From positions 1-64,000 of the forward strand of contig NZ_LFXA01000015.1 in assembly GCF_001187435.1 (NCBI RefSeq): a stretch of DNA of 64,000 bases, in the 5' to 3' direction. The translations under genes and the position numbers were made by a program. Source of the stretch: Streptomyces caatingaensis. GTDB taxonomy: Bacteria > Actinomycetota > Actinomycetes > Streptomycetales > Streptomycetaceae. The notes below the pieces were generated by a model. That model was not told the origin of the DNA and ran no database searches. It saw only the letters and a list, made by a program, of their open reading frames with translations. How positions within the stretch are numbered: position 1 is the first letter of the stretch; each line of letters opens with the position of its first letter. This document shows, piece by piece, positions 36,712 to 47,096 of the stretch.

Positions 36712-37992
36712 ATGCCCGTCACCCCCGCACCCGTCAGCGCCCCGCGGCTCGCACCCGGCCCGGGCCGGGGCGCCGAGGAACTGCTGCGGCAGGATCCCGA
36801 GATGGCGGGCATCCTGCTCGCCGAGGCCGACCGCCGGGCGACCGGCCTCCAGCTGATCGCCGCCGAGAACTTCACCTCGTCCGCCGTTCTCGCGGCGCTC
36901 GCCTCGCCGCTGGCCGACAAGTACGCCGAGGGCTATCCCGGCGCCCGCCACCACGGCGGCTGCGAGGTGGCCGACCTGGCCGAGCGGGTCGCCACGGAGC
37001 GGGCCAAGGCGCTCTTCGGCGCCGAGCACGCCAACGTCCAGCCGCACTCCGGCTCGGCCGCCGTGCTCGCCGCCTACGCGGCGCTGCTGCGGCCGGGCGA
37101 CAAGGTGCTGGCCATGGGCCTGCGGGAGGGCGGGCACCTCACCCACGGCTCCCCGGCCAACTTCTCGGGCCGCTGGTTCGACTTCACCGGCTACGGCGTC
37201 CACCCGGACACCGGGCTCATCGACTACGACCGGCTGCGCGCCCTGGCCCTGGCGCACCGGCCGCGGGCGATCGTCTGCGGCTCGACGTCGTACCCCCGCC
37301 ACCCCGACTACGCGCTCTTCCGCGAGATCGCCGACGAGGTCGACGCGTACCTCGTCGTGGACGCGGCGCACCCCATCGGCCTGGTCGCCGGGGGAGCGGC
37401 GCCCACCCCGGTGCCGTACGCGGACGTGCTGTGCGCGACCACGCACAAGGTGCTGCGCGGGCCGCGCGGCGGGATGCTGCTGTGCGGGGCGCGGCTGGCG
37501 GACCGGGTGGACCGGGCGGTGTTCCCGTTCGTCCAGGGCGGTGCCCTGATGCACGCGGTGGCGGCCAAGGCCGTCGCCTTCGGGGAGGCGGCGACGCCGG
37601 CGTTCACCGCGTACGCCCATCAGGTGGTGGCCAACGCGCGGGCGCTGGCGGCCGGGCTGGCCGGCGAGGGCCTGGCCGTCGCCACCGGGGGCACCGACAC
37701 CCACCTCGTGGCCGCCGACACCGGCCCGCTGGGCCTGGACGCCACCGCGGCCCGCGGCCGGCTGGCCGCCGCCGGTATCGTGCTCGACGTCTGCGGCCTG
37801 GGCAGGGGCTCGGCGCGCGGTCTGCGGCTGGGCACCGCGGCGGTGACCACCCAGGGCATGGGCGAGCCGGAGATGGCCCGGGTGGCCGCCCTGATGGGGG
37901 CCGCGCTGCGGGGCGCGGAGCCGGCGGGCCGGCTCAGGGAGCAGGTCGCCGAACTGACCGCGGCGTTTCCGCCCTATCCTGCGCGGGACTGA
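36712..37992 (+). CDS. SHMT-like PLP enzyme (glycine hydroxymethyltransferase paralogue)
   Basis: A 426-residue fold-type I PLP enzyme. LQLIAAENFTSSAVLAALAS, DKYAEGYPGARHHGG and the PLP lysine in CATTHKVLRGPRGGMLLCG match serine hydroxymethyltransferase. Compared with housekeeping GlyA it has altered spacing and an N-terminal extension (APVSAPRLAPGPGRGAEELL), so it may be a second SHMT or use a different aldehyde. ATG 36712 follows CGGAG. It is 64 bp downstream of the phosphatase-like gene. Confidence 0.85.
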   Translation: MPVTPAPVSAPRLAPGPGRGAEELLRQDPEMAGILLAEADRRATGLQLIAAENFTSSAVLAALASPLADKYAEGYPGARHHGGCEVADLAERVATERAKALFGAEHANVQPHSGSAAVLAAYAALLRPGDKVLAMGLREGGHLTHGSPANFSGRWFDFTGYGVHPDTGLIDYDRLRALALAHRPRAIVCGSTSYPRHPDYALFREIADEVDAYLVVDAAHPIGLVAGGAAPTPVPYADVLCATTHKVLRGPRGGMLLCGARLADRVDRAVFPFVQGGALMHAVAAKAVAFGEAATPAFTAYAHQVVANARALAAGLAGEGLAVATGGTDTHLVAADTGPLGLDATAARGRLAAAGIVLDVCGLGRGSARGLRLGTAAVTTQGMGEPEMARVAALMGAALRGAEPAGRLREQVAELTAAFPPYPARD

Positions 37993-38104
37993 TCGTCGGC
38001 AACCATCAGGGGGTGGTGAACGTCTTCATCGGCATTCACGGAACGAGACCGTGCGCGCATATGGTGGTGGGCTGTGAGGTCCGGCGAGATCCCTGGGGCA
38101 GCCC

Positions 38105-39427
38105 GTGCGTGAATACCTGCTGACGCTCTGCGTCACCGTGGCGGTCACCTATCTGCTCACGGGCCCGGTGCGGAAGTTCGCGATCATGGCCGGGGCGATG
38201 CCGGAGATCCGCGCGCGCGACGTGCACCGCGAGCCGACGCCGCGGCTCGGCGGGATCGCCATGTTCGGCGGCCTGTGCGCGGGTCTGCTGGTGGCGGCGT
38301 ACCTGCCCAACCTGAAGCCGGTCTTCGAGACCTCCAACGAACCCCGGGCGCTGCTCTCGGGGGCGGGGCTGATCTGGCTGCTGGGCGTGCTGGACGACAA
38401 GTGGGGCGTGGACGCCCTGGTCAAGCTGGGCGGCCAGATGATCGCGGCCGGTGTGATGGTGCTCCAGGGCCTGACCATCCTGTGGCTGCCGGTGCCGGGC
38501 ATCGGCACGGTGGCGCTGACCCCCATGCAGGGCACGCTGCTGACGGTCGCCCTGGTGGTCATCACGATCAACGCGGTGAACTTCGTGGACGGTCTGGACG
38601 GCCTCGCGTCGGGCATGGTCTGCCTGGCGGCGGCGGCGTTCTTCCTCTACGCCTACCGGCTCTGGTACGGGCACAACGTGGAGGCGGCGGCGCCGGCGAC
38701 GCTGTTCGCGGCGGTGCTCGTCGGCATGTGCCTGGGCTTCCTGCCGCACAACATGCACCCCGCGCGGATCTTCATGGGCGACTCGGGGTCGATGCTCATC
38801 GGCCTGGTGCTGGCGGCGGGCGCGATCTCGATCACGGGCCAGGTCGACCCCGACCTGCTCGGCTCGTTCACGGGCTCGGAGAAGGCGACCGTGCAGGCGA
38901 CGGTGCCGGTCTACATCCCGCTGCTGCTGCCGCTGACGATCATCGCGGTGCCGGTGGCGGACCTGCTGCTGGCGGTCGTGCGCCGGACGTGGAACGGCCA
39001 GTCGCCGTTCGCCGCGGACCGCGGTCATCTGCACCACCGGCTGCTGGAGATCGGCCATTCGCACAGCCGGGCGGTGCTGATCATGTACTTCTGGTCGGCG
39101 CTGATCGCCTTCGGCACGGTGGCGTACTCGGTGAACTCCGAGGCCGGCGGCCGGATCCTGCTGGTGATCGTGGCGCTGAGCGCGGTGGGGCTGGTGCTGC
39201 TGCTGATGCCGCGGTTCACTCCGCGCGCTCCGCGCTGGGCCGAGCGCCTGGTGCCGCCGAGGTACCGGCGCAGGGGCACCCCGCCGGCGGCCGTCCCCGC
39301 CGCGCCCGAGGACCGCGAGGACGCCGGGCGGGACGCGCGCGAGCCCGTCCCGGCCGGCCTGCACGGGGCGACGGCGATCGGCGACCGCTCGCGCTTCCGC
39401 GCCGTGCGCGACCTCGGCCGGCGCTAG
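38105..39427 (+). CDS. Undecaprenyl-phosphate sugar-1-phosphate transferase (WecA/TagO/MraY family)
   Basis: A 440-residue integral membrane enzyme with about ten helices, moving a HexNAc-1-phosphate from UDP-sugar to undecaprenyl phosphate. Visible motifs are VHREPTPRLGGIAMFGG, GVLDDKWGVDALVKL (metal-binding DD), AVNFVDGLDGLASG, FMGDSGSMLIGL, and the late loop HLHHRLLEIGHSHSR specific to WecA/TagO. It likely starts synthesis of a secondary wall glycopolymer. The C-terminal 60 residues are polar. The GTG 38105 closely follows the SHMT-like gene. Confidence 0.92.
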   Translation: MREYLLTLCVTVAVTYLLTGPVRKFAIMAGAMPEIRARDVHREPTPRLGGIAMFGGLCAGLLVAAYLPNLKPVFETSNEPRALLSGAGLIWLLGVLDDKWGVDALVKLGGQMIAAGVMVLQGLTILWLPVPGIGTVALTPMQGTLLTVALVVITINAVNFVDGLDGLASGMVCLAAAAFFLYAYRLWYGHNVEAAAPATLFAAVLVGMCLGFLPHNMHPARIFMGDSGSMLIGLVLAAGAISITGQVDPDLLGSFTGSEKATVQATVPVYIPLLLPLTIIAVPVADLLLAVVRRTWNGQSPFAADRGHLHHRLLEIGHSHSRAVLIMYFWSALIAFGTVAYSVNSEAGGRILLVIVALSAVGLVLLLMPRFTPRAPRWAERLVPPRYRRRGTPPAAVPAAPEDREDAGRDAREPVPAGLHGATAIGDRSRFRAVRDLGRR

Positions 39428-39434
39428 CAGACGA

Positions 39435-39468
39435 GAAGCCGCCCGTCAGTGGCCTGACGGGCGGCTTC
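39435..39468 (+). terminator. Terminator between the sugar-phosphate transferase gene and atpI
   Basis: GAAGCCGCCCGTCAG and CTGACGGGCGGCTTC form a 15-bp stem with a four-base loop, eight bases after the transferase stop, followed by ACTCTTG. Confidence 0.9.
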
Positions 39469-39522
39469 ACTCTTGCGTGTGATAGGCAGCACACGATATA
39501 GGTAAAGGCCTCATCAAATAGT

Positions 39523-39540
39523 TTGTGATACCGTTCACGA
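39523..39540. promoter_or_regulatory. Rex-like operator upstream of the ATP synthase operon
   Basis: TTGTGATACCGTTCACGA matches the Rex operator consensus TTGTGAA-N4-TTCACAA at 12 of 14 defined positions with exact 4-base spacing. Rex is the NADH/NAD+-sensing repressor of actinobacterial respiratory genes, and I recall the S. coelicolor atp operon as a Rex target. The site is about 130 bp before atpI, in an unusually AT-rich patch. Confidence 0.75.
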
Positions 39541-39673
39541 AACCGGAGGCAGAGCCGAAGGACCGTAGCGCGGTAGCTCCAACGGACCCTTCGCCGCGCT
39601 CCTGCGCGCCGAACCCCGGGATACGCTCGTCCCCGACGAATCGTTGCTTCCGACTCCGCCGGAGAGACCCTTC

Positions 39674-40113
39674 ATGCAGGCCAACGACGCCCGAACGCTA
39701 CTTCAGTGCGCCGTACCGACCGCTGCCGCGGGGGTCGTCGCCGTTGCCGTCGCCTTCGCGCTCGCGGGGGCAAGGGAGCCGTCGGAGCCGTCGCGGGCAC
39801 CGCGCTCGCCCTGGCCAACATGTCGCTCGGGCTCTACATGCTCCAGCGCACGGCGCGGCAGTGGCCGCAGGTGTTCCAGATGATGGGACTCGCGCTCTAC
39901 GCCGTGCAGTTCCTCGTGATCGCCGTACTCCTCGGCCTGTTGAAGGACACCACGCTCTTCAACGTCCGGTCCTTCGCCTTCTCGGTGCTCGCCGCCACCC
40001 TGGTCTGGGTCGCGGCCCAGCTGCGCGCGCACCTGAAGATGAAGATCCTTTACGTCGATCCGGAGGTCGCCGCCGACGCGAAGAAGCCCGCGCCGGCGGA
40101 GTCCCCGTCATGA
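39674..40113 (+). pseudogene. atpI: ATP synthase-associated protein AtpI, frameshifted
   Basis: AtpI is the small membrane protein at the head of F1Fo operons, thought to help c-ring assembly or cation transport. ATG 39674 encodes MQANDARTLLQCAVPTAAAG then VVAVAVAFALAG, a first membrane helix. The rest (GKGAVGAVAGTALALANMSL then GLYMLQRTARQWPQ, two further helices, then TLVWVAAQLRAHLKMKILY) continues in the next frame to a stop at 40113. Adding one G to the run of five at 39766-39770 would restore FALAG-GKGAVG, the family sequence. It is either a true frameshift, slippage-dependent expression, or a sequencing error. Confidence 0.88.
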
Positions 40114-40377
40114 CAGGTAGGGCCGGGATAAGTGCTCGTGTGCTCACCTGCTATCGTCCGGTGCCATCTGAGGTGCAGCGGACGCAGACGGCCGGAGCCC
40201 CGCCCCGCGCGGGAGCACATCGGCGGTCCGTCCGGCTGACGCCTGCGGTGGCCGCCGGCCGCCGGCCGACCTGCCGCACCCCTAACCGTAAGACCAGTCC
40301 AGTGCCGTTCCGTGGCTGCTTGCCGCGCCGACACAACGAGGTTGCCGTACCTATGCGCCACGCTGAAGGAGCTCGCG
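40114..40377. other. atpI-atpB intergenic region
   Basis: These 264 bases hold no gene. GCTATCGT near 40150 faintly resembles a -10 element, so a second promoter for atpB onward is possible, but I found no good -35. AAGGAGCT at 40367 is the atpB ribosome site. Confidence 0.35.
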
Positions 40378-41187
40378 GTGAGTGCTGACCAGATGCTCGC
40401 CTTCGAGACCGATTGCCACATCTTCGATGGGTGCGGCTTCCCGACACCAGGCCTTCACTCCTTCGTCTTCGAACCGCTCTTCACCATCGGCGGTGTCGAG
40501 GTCAACAAGCCGATGCTGCTGGCCGTGCTGAGCTCGGTCACCGTGCTCGTCTTCCTCTGGGCCGCCTTCGGCCGGGCCAAGGTCGTGCCGGGCAAGCTCC
40601 AGATGATCGGTGAGGCCGGCTACGACTTCATCCGCAAGGGAGTCGTCTACGAGGCCCTCGGCAAGAAGGAGGGCGACAAGTACGTCCCCCTCATGGTCTC
40701 GATGTTCTTCTTCATCTGGATCATGAACCTGTGGTCGATCATCCCGGTCGCCCAGTTCCCGGTGACGTCGATCATCGCCTACCCGGCCGGCCTCGCCCTG
40801 CTCGTCTACCTGATCTGGGTGCCGCTGACGTTCAAGCGCCACGGCTTCATCGGCGGCATCAAGAACATCTCCGGCTACAACAAGGAGCTGGGCTGGGTCC
40901 TGCCGCTGGTCATGGTCCTGGAGCTGCTCTCCAACCTGCTGATCCGGCCCTTCACCCACGCGGTCCGGCTCTTCGCGAACATGTTCGCCGGCCACGTCCT
41001 GCTGCTGATCTTCACCATCGCCAGCTGGTACCTGCTCAACGGCATCGGCATCGCCTACGCCGGCGTCTCCTTCGTGATGGTCATCCTGCTGACCGTCTTC
41101 GAGATGTTCATCCAGGCCCTTCAGGCGTACGTCTTCGTCCTCCTGGCCTGCTCCTACATCCAGGGCGCTCTCGCCGAGCACCACTGA
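40378..41187 (+). CDS. atpB: F1Fo ATP synthase subunit a
   Basis: Proton half-channel subunit of Fo in the membrane. From GTG 40378 (behind AAGGAG) the product is 269 residues with about five or six helices. The essential arginine lies in ELLSNLLIRPFTHAVRLFANMFAGH, and the C-terminal helix reads MFIQALQAYVFVLLACSYI. The longer reading from 40312 lacks a ribosome site. Confidence 0.96.
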   Translation: MSADQMLAFETDCHIFDGCGFPTPGLHSFVFEPLFTIGGVEVNKPMLLAVLSSVTVLVFLWAAFGRAKVVPGKLQMIGEAGYDFIRKGVVYEALGKKEGDKYVPLMVSMFFFIWIMNLWSIIPVAQFPVTSIIAYPAGLALLVYLIWVPLTFKRHGFIGGIKNISGYNKELGWVLPLVMVLELLSNLLIRPFTHAVRLFANMFAGHVLLLIFTIASWYLLNGIGIAYAGVSFVMVILLTVFEMFIQALQAYVFVLLACSYIQGALAEHH

Positions 41188-41262
41188 GCGGCCCCTCCCA
41201 CAGACCCCCAGACGTCCGGTGGCCAACCCCCACCGGTCCGTGAAAGAGAAGGAAGAAACGGC

Positions 41263-41511
41263 ATGTCCGCTGCGCTCCAGACCCTTGCCGAAGGCGTTTC
41301 CCTCAAGGGCAACCTCGCCTCCATCGGCTACGGCCTCGCGGCCATCGGCCCCGGTGTCGGCGTCGGCATCATCTTCGGCAACGGCACCCAGGCCCTGGCC
41401 CGCCAGCCCGAGGCGGCCGGCCTGATCCGCGCCAACCAGATCCTGGGCTTCGTCCTCTGTGAGGCGCTCGCCCTCATCGGCCTCGTCATGGGCTTCGTCT
41501 ACGCCAGCTGA
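41263..41511 (+). CDS. atpE: F1Fo ATP synthase subunit c
   Basis: An 82-residue hairpin of two membrane helices forming the rotor ring. The polar loop is ALARQPEAAG and the proton-carrying Glu is in LGFVLCEALALIGLV. It lies 75 bp after atpB behind GAAGGAAG. Confidence 0.97.
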   Translation: MSAALQTLAEGVSLKGNLASIGYGLAAIGPGVGVGIIFGNGTQALARQPEAAGLIRANQILGFVLCEALALIGLVMGFVYAS

Positions 41512-41552
41512 TCCGGCAGACGACCACCATTGACGCGACGAAAGGCACTGAT

Positions 41553-42116
41553 GTGATCGCCCTGGCAGCATCCCTGGCCTCGGAGAAGGAGCCCGTGTTC
41601 CTTCCCCCGATGCCGGAGCTCGTCATCGGCCTGGTCGCCTTCCTCATCGTCCTCGTCGTCCTCGGCAAGAAGCTCCTCCCGGGCATCAACAAGACCCTGG
41701 ACGAGCGCCGGGCGGCCATCGAGGGCGGCCTGGAGAAGGCGAAGGCCGCCGAGGAGGAGGCCAAGCAGGTACTCGAGGACTACCGGGCTCAGCTCGCCGA
41801 GGCACGCACCGAGGCCGCGCGCCTGCGCCAGGAGGCGCAGGAGCAGGGCGCCGCGATGGTCGTCGAGATGCGGGCCGAGGGCGAGCGGCAGCGTGAGGAG
41901 ATCATCGCTGCCGGCCGCGCCCAGGTCGAGGCCGACCGCCAGGCCGCCACGGCCGCGCTCCGGCAGGACGTCGGCAAGCTGGCCATCGACCTGGCCGACC
42001 GGATCGTCGGCGAGTCCATGAAGGACTCCGTCCGGCAGGAACGCACCATCGACCGGTTCCTCGACGCGCTCGAGGCCAAGCCGGCCGACCCGACGAAGGC
42101 TGAGGTCACCCGATGA
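41553..42116 (+). CDS. atpF: F1Fo ATP synthase subunit b
   Basis: The peripheral stalk subunit, 187 residues. One N-terminal membrane helix (LVIGLVAFLIVLVVLGKKLLP) is followed by a long charged coiled coil. GTG start; its last codons overlap the atpH start by 4 bp (ATGA), giving coupled translation. Confidence 0.96.
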   Translation: MIALAASLASEKEPVFLPPMPELVIGLVAFLIVLVVLGKKLLPGINKTLDERRAAIEGGLEKAKAAEEEAKQVLEDYRAQLAEARTEAARLRQEAQEQGAAMVVEMRAEGERQREEIIAAGRAQVEADRQAATAALRQDVGKLAIDLADRIVGESMKDSVRQERTIDRFLDALEAKPADPTKAEVTR

Positions 42117-42928
42117 ACGGAGCGAGCCGCGAGGCCCTGGCCTCGGCCCGCGACAACCTCGAAGCGCTGCTGGACAGCGCCTCGGCCGACGCCGCCCGGC
42201 TCGCCGAGGACCTCGCCTCCGTCACCGCGCTGCTCGACCGCGAGGTGTCCCTGCGCCGGGTCCTCACCGACCCGGCGCAGCCCGCCGACGCCAAGTCCGA
42301 GCTGGCCGGCCGCCTGCTGCGCGGACAGGTCGGCGGCGACGCGGCCGACCTGGTGAGCGGCCTGGTCCGGTCCCGCTGGTCGTCCTCGCGCGACCTGGTG
42401 GACGCGCTGGAGGAGCTCGCCGCCGGCGCCGAGCTGGCCGCCGCCCAGGGCGCCGGCCGGCTGGACGACGTCGAGGACGAGCTGTTCCGCTTCGGCCGCA
42501 TCGTCGAGTCCAACCCCGGTCTGCGCGCCGCGCTGACCGACAAGGTCGCCGACAAGGCCGCCAAGGCCGGGCTGCTGCGCACACTGCTGGGCGGCCGCGC
42601 CGACGCGGTCACCGAGCGGCTGATCGTCCGGCTGGTCACCGCACCGCGAGGCCGTAGCCTGGAAGCGGGGCTCACCGCCCTCTCCAAGCTGGCCGCGGAC
42701 CGCCGTGGCCGCGTGGTCGCGGAGGTCACCTCCGCGGTGCCGCTGAACGACCGGCAGAAGCAGCGCCTCGGCGACGCCCTCGGCCGGATCTACGGGAAGC
42801 GCGTCCACCTCAACCTGGACGTCGACCCCGAGGTCATCGGCGGCATCCAGGTGCGCATCGGCGACGAGGTCATCAACGGCACCATCGCGGACCGGCTCGC
42901 CGAGGCGGGCCGCCGGATGGCCGGCTGA
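42113..42928 (+). CDS. atpH: F1Fo ATP synthase subunit delta
   Basis: Connects F1 to the peripheral stalk. At 271 residues it is longer than the E. coli protein (about 177), as is usual in actinobacteria, with an extended N-terminal half. The C-terminal ITSAVPL-type segment appears as EVTSAVPLNDRQKQRLGDAL, and DPEVIGGIQVRIGDEVINGTI is the conserved end. Confidence 0.95.
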   Translation: MNGASREALASARDNLEALLDSASADAARLAEDLASVTALLDREVSLRRVLTDPAQPADAKSELAGRLLRGQVGGDAADLVSGLVRSRWSSSRDLVDALEELAAGAELAAAQGAGRLDDVEDELFRFGRIVESNPGLRAALTDKVADKAAKAGLLRTLLGGRADAVTERLIVRLVTAPRGRSLEAGLTALSKLAADRRGRVVAEVTSAVPLNDRQKQRLGDALGRIYGKRVHLNLDVDPEVIGGIQVRIGDEVINGTIADRLAEAGRRMAG

Positions 42929-43044
42929 CCGGCCACCAACTCAAGAGCATGACTGACGGCCCGAGTTGGGCCGACGGTGTCCCACGGGGGAAGCCCCCTG
43001 GGGAAGAAATACTTCGGGCCCAACAAGGAGAGCAGGGAACCCAG

Positions 43045-44616
43045 ATGGCGGAGCTCACGATCCGGCCGGAGGAGATCCGGGACGCGCTGGAGAACTTTGT
43101 CCAGGCGTACAAGCCGGACGCGGCCTCGCGCGAGGAGGTCGGTACGGTCAGCCTGGCCGGCGACGGCATCGCCAAGGTCGAGGGGCTGCCCTCGGCCATG
43201 GCGAACGAGCTGCTGAAGTTCGAGGACGGCACCCTCGGCCTCGCCCTCAACCTCGAGGAGCGCGAGATCGGCGCGATCGTCCTCGGCGAGTTCAGCGGCA
43301 TCGAGGAGGGCCAGCCGGTGCAGCGCACCGGTGAGGTGCTCTCCGTCGGTGTGGGCGAGGGCTACCTCGGCCGCGTCGTCGACCCGCTGGGCAACCCGAT
43401 CGACGGCCTCGGCGAGATCAAGACCGAGGGCCGCCGCGCCCTCGAGCTGCAGGCCCCCACGGTCATGCAGCGCAAGTCGGTCCACGAGCCGATGGAGACG
43501 GGCTACAAGGCCGTCGACGCCATGACCCCGATCGGCCGTGGCCAGCGTCAGCTGATCATCGGTGACCGTCAGACCGGCAAGACCGCCCTGGCGATCGACA
43601 CGATCATCAACCAGCGTGCCAACTGGCGCACCGGCGACCCGAAGAAGCAGGTCCGCTGCATCTACGTCGCCATCGGCCAGAAGGGCTCCACCATCGCGTC
43701 CGTGCGCGGCGCGCTGGAGGAGGCCGGCGCCCTGGAGTACACCACCATCGTCGCCGCCCCGGCGTCGGACCCGGCGGGCTTCAAGTACCTCGCCCCCTAC
43801 ACGGGTTCCGCCATCGGCCAGCACTGGATGTACCAGGGCAAGCACGTCCTGATCGTCTTCGACGACCTGTCGAAGCAGGCCGACGCCTACCGTGCCGTCT
43901 CCCTGCTGCTGCGCCGTCCGCCGGGCCGCGAGGCCTACCCGGGTGACGTCTTCTACCTGCACTCCCGCCTGCTGGAGCGCTGCGCCAAGCTCTCCGACGA
44001 CATGGGCGCCGGCTCGATGACCGGTCTGCCGATCGTCGAGACCAAGGCCAACGACGTCTCGGCGTTCATCCCGACCAACGTCATCTCCATCACCGACGGC
44101 CAGTGCTTCCTGGAGTCCGACCTGTTCAACGCCGGTCAGCGCCCGGCCCTGAACGTCGGTATCTCGGTCTCCCGTGTCGGTGGTTCGGCCCAGCACAAGG
44201 CCATGCGCCAGGTCTCCGGCCGGCTCCGCGTGGACCTCGCCCAGTACCGCGAGCTGGAGGCGTTCGCCGCCTTCGGTTCCGACCTGGACGCGGCCTCCAA
44301 GGCGGCCCTGGAGCGCGGCAAGCGCATGGTCGAGCTGCTGAAGCAGACGCAGTACGCCCCGTTCGCCACCGAGGACCAGGTCGTGGCCATCTGGGCCGGC
44401 ACCAACGGCAAGATGGACGACGTCCCGGTCGAGGACATCCGCCGCTTCGAGCGCGAGCTGCTGGACTACCTGCACCAGGCCCACAAGGGCCTGATGACCA
44501 GCATCGTCGAGGGCGGCAAGATGTCCGACGACACGCTGCAGGCGCTCGGTGACGCCGTCGCCTCCTTCAAGCAGCAGTTCCAGACCGCGGACGGCAAGCT
44601 GCTGGGCGAGGGCTGA
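43045..44616 (+). CDS. atpA: F1Fo ATP synthase subunit alpha
   Basis: Non-catalytic nucleotide-binding subunit of F1, 523 residues. Walker A is GDRQTGKTALAIDT; the signature PAINVGxSVSR appears as RPALNVGISVSRVGG. I start it at ATG 43045 (AELTIRPEEIRDAL) behind AAGGAGAGCAGGG; the upstream extension is not conserved. A 116-base gap separates it from atpH. Confidence 0.97.
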   Translation: MAELTIRPEEIRDALENFVQAYKPDAASREEVGTVSLAGDGIAKVEGLPSAMANELLKFEDGTLGLALNLEEREIGAIVLGEFSGIEEGQPVQRTGEVLSVGVGEGYLGRVVDPLGNPIDGLGEIKTEGRRALELQAPTVMQRKSVHEPMETGYKAVDAMTPIGRGQRQLIIGDRQTGKTALAIDTIINQRANWRTGDPKKQVRCIYVAIGQKGSTIASVRGALEEAGALEYTTIVAAPASDPAGFKYLAPYTGSAIGQHWMYQGKHVLIVFDDLSKQADAYRAVSLLLRRPPGREAYPGDVFYLHSRLLERCAKLSDDMGAGSMTGLPIVETKANDVSAFIPTNVISITDGQCFLESDLFNAGQRPALNVGISVSRVGGSAQHKAMRQVSGRLRVDLAQYRELEAFAAFGSDLDAASKAALERGKRMVELLKQTQYAPFATEDQVVAIWAGTNGKMDDVPVEDIRRFERELLDYLHQAHKGLMTSIVEGGKMSDDTLQALGDAVASFKQQFQTADGKLLGEG

Positions 44617-44618
44617 GC

Positions 44619-45539
44619 ATGGGTGCCCAGCTCCGGGTCTACAAGAGGCGGATCAAGTCCGTCTCCGCGACCAAGAAGATCACCAAGGCGATGGAGATGA
44701 TCGCCGCCTCGCGCATCGTCAAGGCACAGCGCCAGGTGGCCGCGTCCACTCCGTACGCCAGTGAGCTCACCCGGGCCGTGACCGCCGTCGCCACCGGCTC
44801 CAACACCAAGCACCCGCTGACGACCGAGGTCGAGCAGCCGGTGCGGGCCGCGGTCCTGCTCGTCACGAGCGACCGCGGTCTGGCGGGCGGTTACTCCTCC
44901 AACGCCATCAAGGCCGCGGACAAGCTCACCGAGCGGCTGCGCGGCGAGGGCAAGGAGGTCGTCCACTACGTCGTCGGCCGCAAGGGCGTGGGCTACTACT
45001 CCTTCCGGGAGCGCCCGGTGGCCGCGTCGTGGACGGGCTTCACGGACAGCCCGACCTACGCGGACGCCAAGAAGGTGGCGGACCCGCTGATCGAGGCCGT
45101 CCTCACGGACACGGCCGAGGGCGGCGTGGACGAGCTGCACATCGTCTTCACGGAGTTCGTGTCGATGATGACGCAGACCCCGGTGGACAAGCGGCTGCTG
45201 CCGCTGACCCTCGACACGACGGAGGCCGAGGACGAGGCGGCGAAGGACCAGATCCTTCCGCTGTTCGAGTTCGAGCCGTCGGACGAGGCGGTGCTCGACG
45301 CGCTGATGCCGCGGTACGTCGAGTCCCGTGTCTACAACGCCCTGCTGCAGGCCGCCGCCTCCGAGCACGCGGCCCGCCGCCGGGCGATGAAGTCGGCGAC
45401 CGACAACGCCGAAGAGCTCATCAAGTCGCTCACGCGGCTTGCCAACGCGGCCCGACAGGCCGACATCACCCAGGAAATCAGCGAGATCGTCGGTGGCGCG
45501 AGCGCCCTGGCCGACGCGACCGCGGGGAGTGACCGATAA
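44619..45539 (+). CDS. atpG: F1Fo ATP synthase subunit gamma
   Basis: Central rotor shaft of F1, 306 residues: N-terminal coiled helix GAQLRVYKRRIKSVSATKKITKAMEMIA and the C-terminal SEHAARRRAMKSATDNAEEL pair as the long antiparallel coil. It starts 2 bp after atpA and ends immediately before atpD. Confidence 0.97.
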   Translation: MGAQLRVYKRRIKSVSATKKITKAMEMIAASRIVKAQRQVAASTPYASELTRAVTAVATGSNTKHPLTTEVEQPVRAAVLLVTSDRGLAGGYSSNAIKAADKLTERLRGEGKEVVHYVVGRKGVGYYSFRERPVAASWTGFTDSPTYADAKKVADPLIEAVLTDTAEGGVDELHIVFTEFVSMMTQTPVDKRLLPLTLDTTEAEDEAAKDQILPLFEFEPSDEAVLDALMPRYVESRVYNALLQAAASEHAARRRAMKSATDNAEELIKSLTRLANAARQADITQEISEIVGGASALADATAGSDR

Positions 45540-46982
<1,443 letters not shown>

Positions 46983-46997
46983 GCACCCCGGTGCTCG

Positions 46998-47032
46998 CGG
47001 TCCGGGGGCGGGGCGCCCCCGCCCCCGGACCG
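46998..47032 (+). terminator. Strong hairpin between atpD and atpC
   Basis: CGGTCCGGGGGCGGG pairs with CCCGCCCCCGGACCG in the 114-bp gap. It could partly terminate or stabilise the mRNA and set the ratio of epsilon to the other subunits. No U tract follows, so full termination is not implied. Confidence 0.6.
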
Positions 47033-47096
47033 TACGTCCCCTATTCTTTGACCCAACGCCCGCCGGACCCGGCGGGTGGAGACCCGAGGAGCCACG

